From: Hoplostethus atlanticus
Lineage: Eukaryota > Chordata > Actinopteri > Trachichthyiformes > Trachichthyidae
Assembly (NCBI GenBank): GCA_034670405.1
Contig: JAXDDX010000003.1
Location: forward strand, 8,126,501 to 8,190,500
DNA length: 64,000 nucleotides
Reading direction: 5' to 3'
Shown here: piece after piece, positions 61,443 to 64,000 of the stretch
Numbering within the stretch: position 1 is the stretch's first letter
How the letters are laid out: the number at the start of each line of letters is the position of its first letter
The notes under the pieces: generated by a model
The model's database searches: none
Told to the model about the DNA's origin: nothing
What the model saw: only the letters and a program-made list of their open reading frames with translations
Program-made: the position numbers and the translations under genes

Positions 61443-63611
61443 TTGCGTGCGTGCGTGCGTGCGTGCGCATGCGTGTGTGTCTGCCTCCCATGGGGACAAT
61501 GCCATCAGTGCCAGCCACGCCTGTAGGTGTTCTACGTGAAGGGAAGGCTTTGTTCAGCTTTGTCTTCATAAAGATAGAGCTGTTGTGCTACCAGGAGAGA
61601 GAGCTGTCAGTTACGGATTAATGGATCCTGGGGTTAAAATGTGAATTTGAAGAAATAGTGACCAGCCTTCCTCTTTCTTGCTACAGAAGGGGAGGTGTAT
61701 ACCTGGGGAAAGGGCGCCCGTGGCCGCCTTGGAAGAAAGGAGGAGGATTCTGGGATACCGAAGGCAGTGCAGCTCGATGAGAGCCATCCGTTCACAGTGA
61801 CATCAGTGGCTTGTTGTCATGGCAACACTCTGCTGGCAGTGAAACGTAAAATTTCACTTATTACCTTTTGTTAATGAACACTGTGAAATGTTAGGATGTG
61901 GTGAAATCCAACAGCAATCACTAATGCCTCGATGGAAGAAAGGCTAAACCTGAGACGAGCTTCACTTCATCATGATGCATGTTTTCCCTTGTAGAGCTAG
62001 GAAGCTGAAGCGCTCACTTGTAAGTTTGAAAGCTAACCCCCACAAAGAAGATACAACACTATAGCTTTGTTTCACACACTCTATTGAAAAGCGACCATGC
62101 CCCATCTTTACCTCTTTGTATTCCCATAGCCTGAGGGTTTCCAGTCCCAGCACCTATTTAATTTAGGTTGAGGCAGTCTGCTGTTCTTTACGCTTTACAA
62201 GCAGCATCACAAAAAAACAGTGGTTCCCATCTTGATTTCCTCATTGCACATTGGGTTTTTTGGGGCACTCTCACTCTGACGTTAACAAACTGTGTGCCCA
62301 AGTAATAATTTAACGTCATCTTACTCTATGCGTTGTTGTTATTGATTTCAGACTGTTTGTATTCTGTGCACAGACCTGAATGCTGTGACCATAGATTTCT
62401 AACTGACAATATTATAATATATTTAGGCAGCAATTTTTATCCCTCCCTCCCAACAGCAGTAGTGCAAAAGCCAGGGATTCTGATGAGAAATAACCCCAAT
62501 GACGATTGAAATGAAGGTGGGATTACGTTGTGCCTCTACACTCCACATTGAAAATAGATGCAGATTTAGAAAAGATTAAACTGCATCACAATCTAATAAG
62601 TAACAGAGATGTCGGTAATCCTTGGTAGAGACTACAGGGCTGCTGTGCCAGTGTTCCCATGACCTGAAAAGCAACATGACTGCCAGTGTGGGTGTACTGA
62701 TAGAGGTCATTATGCATCATAACCATCATAACCAGTTAATATTATGAATATTATGGATTTTCTTTCTATGACCAGAGTACAGTATGATGCAGACAAAAAG
62801 TTGACAAGCGTATTATTGAAATACTCCAGATGATAGTGTTGACGTGTCTTTATGTATAAAGTGGGATCCAAAAGTCCACTACCGAGAACTCTTTTGCTTC
62901 ATCATTTATCAAAAACTAATACAAATTTGTCATTTCTCAAACAAGATTAAATTGTTTTTAAAAATGTAATTAATTTAATATAATAAATAATTTAAAATAT
63001 TTTTCGGGGCTCAGTGTGTTCAGGTGTGACCCAAAGGATTTTTTCTGATTTCATTCGCACTAGGGTTCAACTGATATGGGTTTCTAAAGGCCGAATAGTT
63101 TAGATGGAAGTTGCTGATAACCAATATTTTGTGCAAATATTCAAAATATTTAAATTTGACCAATTTCATGCCAAAAACGTACAAACATTCAACGTTTCCC
63201 CCAGACTTTTATTCTCGGCAGGGTAGAAAAGCCTCTGAAACAGCATTTAGATCATCATGTGACAAAAACTCTCCACCACACCTATTTAAAGGCAGGGGAA
63301 ACTCGCAGGCCTTAATTGAAGAATTCATAAAAAAAACAAAAAACAAACATGATTCAACAATTGAATGAATAGATTAAATATGCAAAGAAAATACATTTTC
63401 ATTGCAGGTTTTGCAGCCTCTTTTATGTAGCTGTGGTCAGGGAGGAACCTCAATCGTGTCGTCTATGGACGACATGTCTTGCTGATATTCAGTGTTTAAT
63501 AAAAGGCAAACCCTAACCCTGCTGCTATAGAGTGAATGCTATGTCGATGTTTTACTCTGCCTTTTTTCCCCCCTTTTTTCAGCTTTGCTTGAGGAACCTG
63601 TCCCAAGATGA
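53347..63611 (+). CDS. nek8: NIMA-related kinase 8 with RCC1 repeats (ciliary kinase)
   Basis: Ser/Thr kinase of the inversin compartment of cilia; loss causes cystic kidney and laterality defects in vertebrates. Fifteen coding exons: 53347-53393, 55117-55322, 55620-55852, 55968-56099, 56627-56835, 57007-57083, 57194-57378, 58172-58319, 58906-58982, 59352-59469, 59627-59777, 60371-60534, 61128-61280, 61687-61845 and 63583-63611, all in phase, 695 residues. N-terminal kinase: GRGAFG glycine loop, FVILKEI with the catalytic Lys, HRDLKTQN loop, [19 protein letters not shown]-terminal RCC1-type repeats: [64 protein letters not shown]. The ATG context (GCATCGATGG) is good and opens [13 protein letters not shown]. 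The last exon encodes only nine residues (PLLEEPVPR). Confidence 0.97.
54200..54990. repeat. Large fossil repeat in nek8 intron 1, includes inverted partner of 49025-49200
   Basis: From the CCAAGCCCTTGGGCCAAACA block to GAGCTCCAGATCGTTTTAAT the sequence reads like one degenerate element, with phrases such as GATGGTGGCACTATTGATC and AAATTTGGTGGAGATTGAGT. Its last 200 bp are the reverse complement of 49025-49200. No protein is recognisable. It fills much of the 1.7-kb intron. Confidence 0.6.
57490..58095. repeat. Probable MITE-like repeat in nek8 intron 7
   Basis: Starts TTAAAGGAAAAATCCACCCT with TTTTACACTGTTTAAA nearby and ends with TCTAACAGTGTAAGAG, the inverse of that motif. About 600 bp, no coding capacity. 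No second copy in the window, so it is called from its ends alone. Confidence 0.45.
59778..60370. other. nek8 intron 11, nothing recognised
   Basis: This 593-bp intron has no microsatellite, repeat end or open frame that I can assign. Confidence 0.5.
60676..61062. mobile_element. MITE, second copy of the family at 14813
   Basis: GTTAAACGTGCCATTTGTAGC opens the element and CTTAGCACCTTTAAAG closes it. The middle keeps GCAGCCTCTACCCGCCTCTG and TTGAGACATTCG, matching 14813-15214. Lies in the nek8 intron 60535-61127. Confidence 0.7.
61369..61480. repeat. Compound (GT)n(GCGT)n microsatellite
   Basis: GT units pass into about 18 GCGT units, with one CTTG and one CATG variant, then back to GT. Located 88 bp after a nek8 splice donor. 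Confidence 0.97.
62857..62965 (+). mobile_element. Half copy of the palindromic MITE found at 783
   Basis: GTGGGATCCAAAAGTCCACT, then ACCGAGAACTCTTTTGCTTC and ATCATTTATCAAAAACTAAT match the left arm of 783-1019. The inverted right arm is missing. Lies in the last nek8 intron. Confidence 0.68.
63062..63480 (+). repeat. About 420-bp dispersed repeat, copy 2
   Basis: GGTTCAACTGATATGGGTTT, TTTAAATTTGACCAATTTCA, AACAGCATTTAGATCATCAT and CTTTTATGTAGCTGTGGTCA align in order with 36117-36540. It lies in the last nek8 intron, same orientation as copy 1. Confidence 0.72.
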
Positions 63612-64000
63612 TCTAGTCTTGAAAAGCACTCCACACCCACTCAGTGTTTGTCATGAGCCCGGCAGTGGCGTAAGGTGAAGGACAGCTTCCTCTGAATAAC
63701 TCCTCCCAGAGGCAGCTGAAAGATTTCCTTTCATACAGCAGCTGCGGCCTACATATTTTGCTTGTTCTTCCTCTCTGTTTTCTAGGAATGGAACCTTGAT
63801 AACATTGCCATAGTATGATGGAGAAAATATAAAAAAGGTCAAATATTTCACTGTCAAAGAAAGTGTATTTCCCAACAGGGTAGCTAGTGGAGCATTACTG
63901 CAGTTTGATTACAGGAAGTCATTTGGCAGCATTCATGTGGTGAGCTATTGTCCTTTCTCACGAGGAGGGTTAGCATGACACATAATACCAGAAAGAAAGT
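63612..64000 (+). other. nek8 3' UTR, runs to window edge
   Basis: No AATAAA is seen after the stop within the window. The next gene (traf4 in human order) is not reached. Confidence 0.5.

Overview
The window is ray-finned (teleost) fish nuclear DNA. It holds multi-exon genes with GT-AG introns, vertebrate-type proteins, long CA/GT/GA microsatellites and a dense scatter of teleost-type SINE, LINE, Tc1 and MITE relics. There is no bacterial, plasmid or phage signal. I rebuilt the genes by following reading phase across splice sites; every internal junction given below keeps frame.

Layout, left to right: the 3' end of a RIM-binding-protein gene (+, last two SH3 domains, 159-2339); ca4, a GPI-anchored carbonic anhydrase (-, 6500-8918); supt6h, the histone chaperone and elongation factor SPT6 (+, 36 coding exons, 11946-24628); a proca1-like gene encoding a group III secreted phospholipase A2 with a long basic tail (-, 28030-30883); an adenine-phosphoribosyltransferase-like gene (+, 34945-37144); rab34 (-, 38036-40792); tlcd1 (-, 44468-47797); and nek8 (+, 53347-63611). 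All except the first appear complete.

The run supt6h-proca1-rab34-tlcd1-nek8 matches the order I know from human 17q11.2, with an APRT-like gene inserted and RPL23A not found between rab34 and tlcd1. The genes are not an operon and have unrelated jobs: transcription elongation (supt6h), cilium and Hedgehog-linked functions (rab34, nek8), membrane lipid and phospholipid roles (tlcd1, proca1), CO2/bicarbonate chemistry (ca4) and synaptic scaffolding (RIM-BP).

Intergenic and intronic DNA carries several repeat families, some present twice: a palindromic MITE (783-1019) with a half copy at 62857; a second MITE family (14813 and 60676); a 420-bp repeat (36117 and 63062); an inverted pair (49025 and 54800); and a tRNA-like SINE pair in opposite orientation (34101 and 43668). 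There are also a hAT-like MITE with an 8-bp target duplication next to ca4, a deleted Tc1 element in a supt6h intron, a LINE remnant upstream of nek8 and a decayed Harbinger-type Myb/SANT fragment near 9.7 kb.

I see no convincing new multi-gene system. The most notable points are the intact catalytic centre and processing site in the proca1-like protein, its two overlapping reading frames at the 3' end, the 15-bp in-frame tandem repeat in the ca4 GPI-signal exon, and the variant PRPP motif plus a GC-AG intron in the APRT-like gene.
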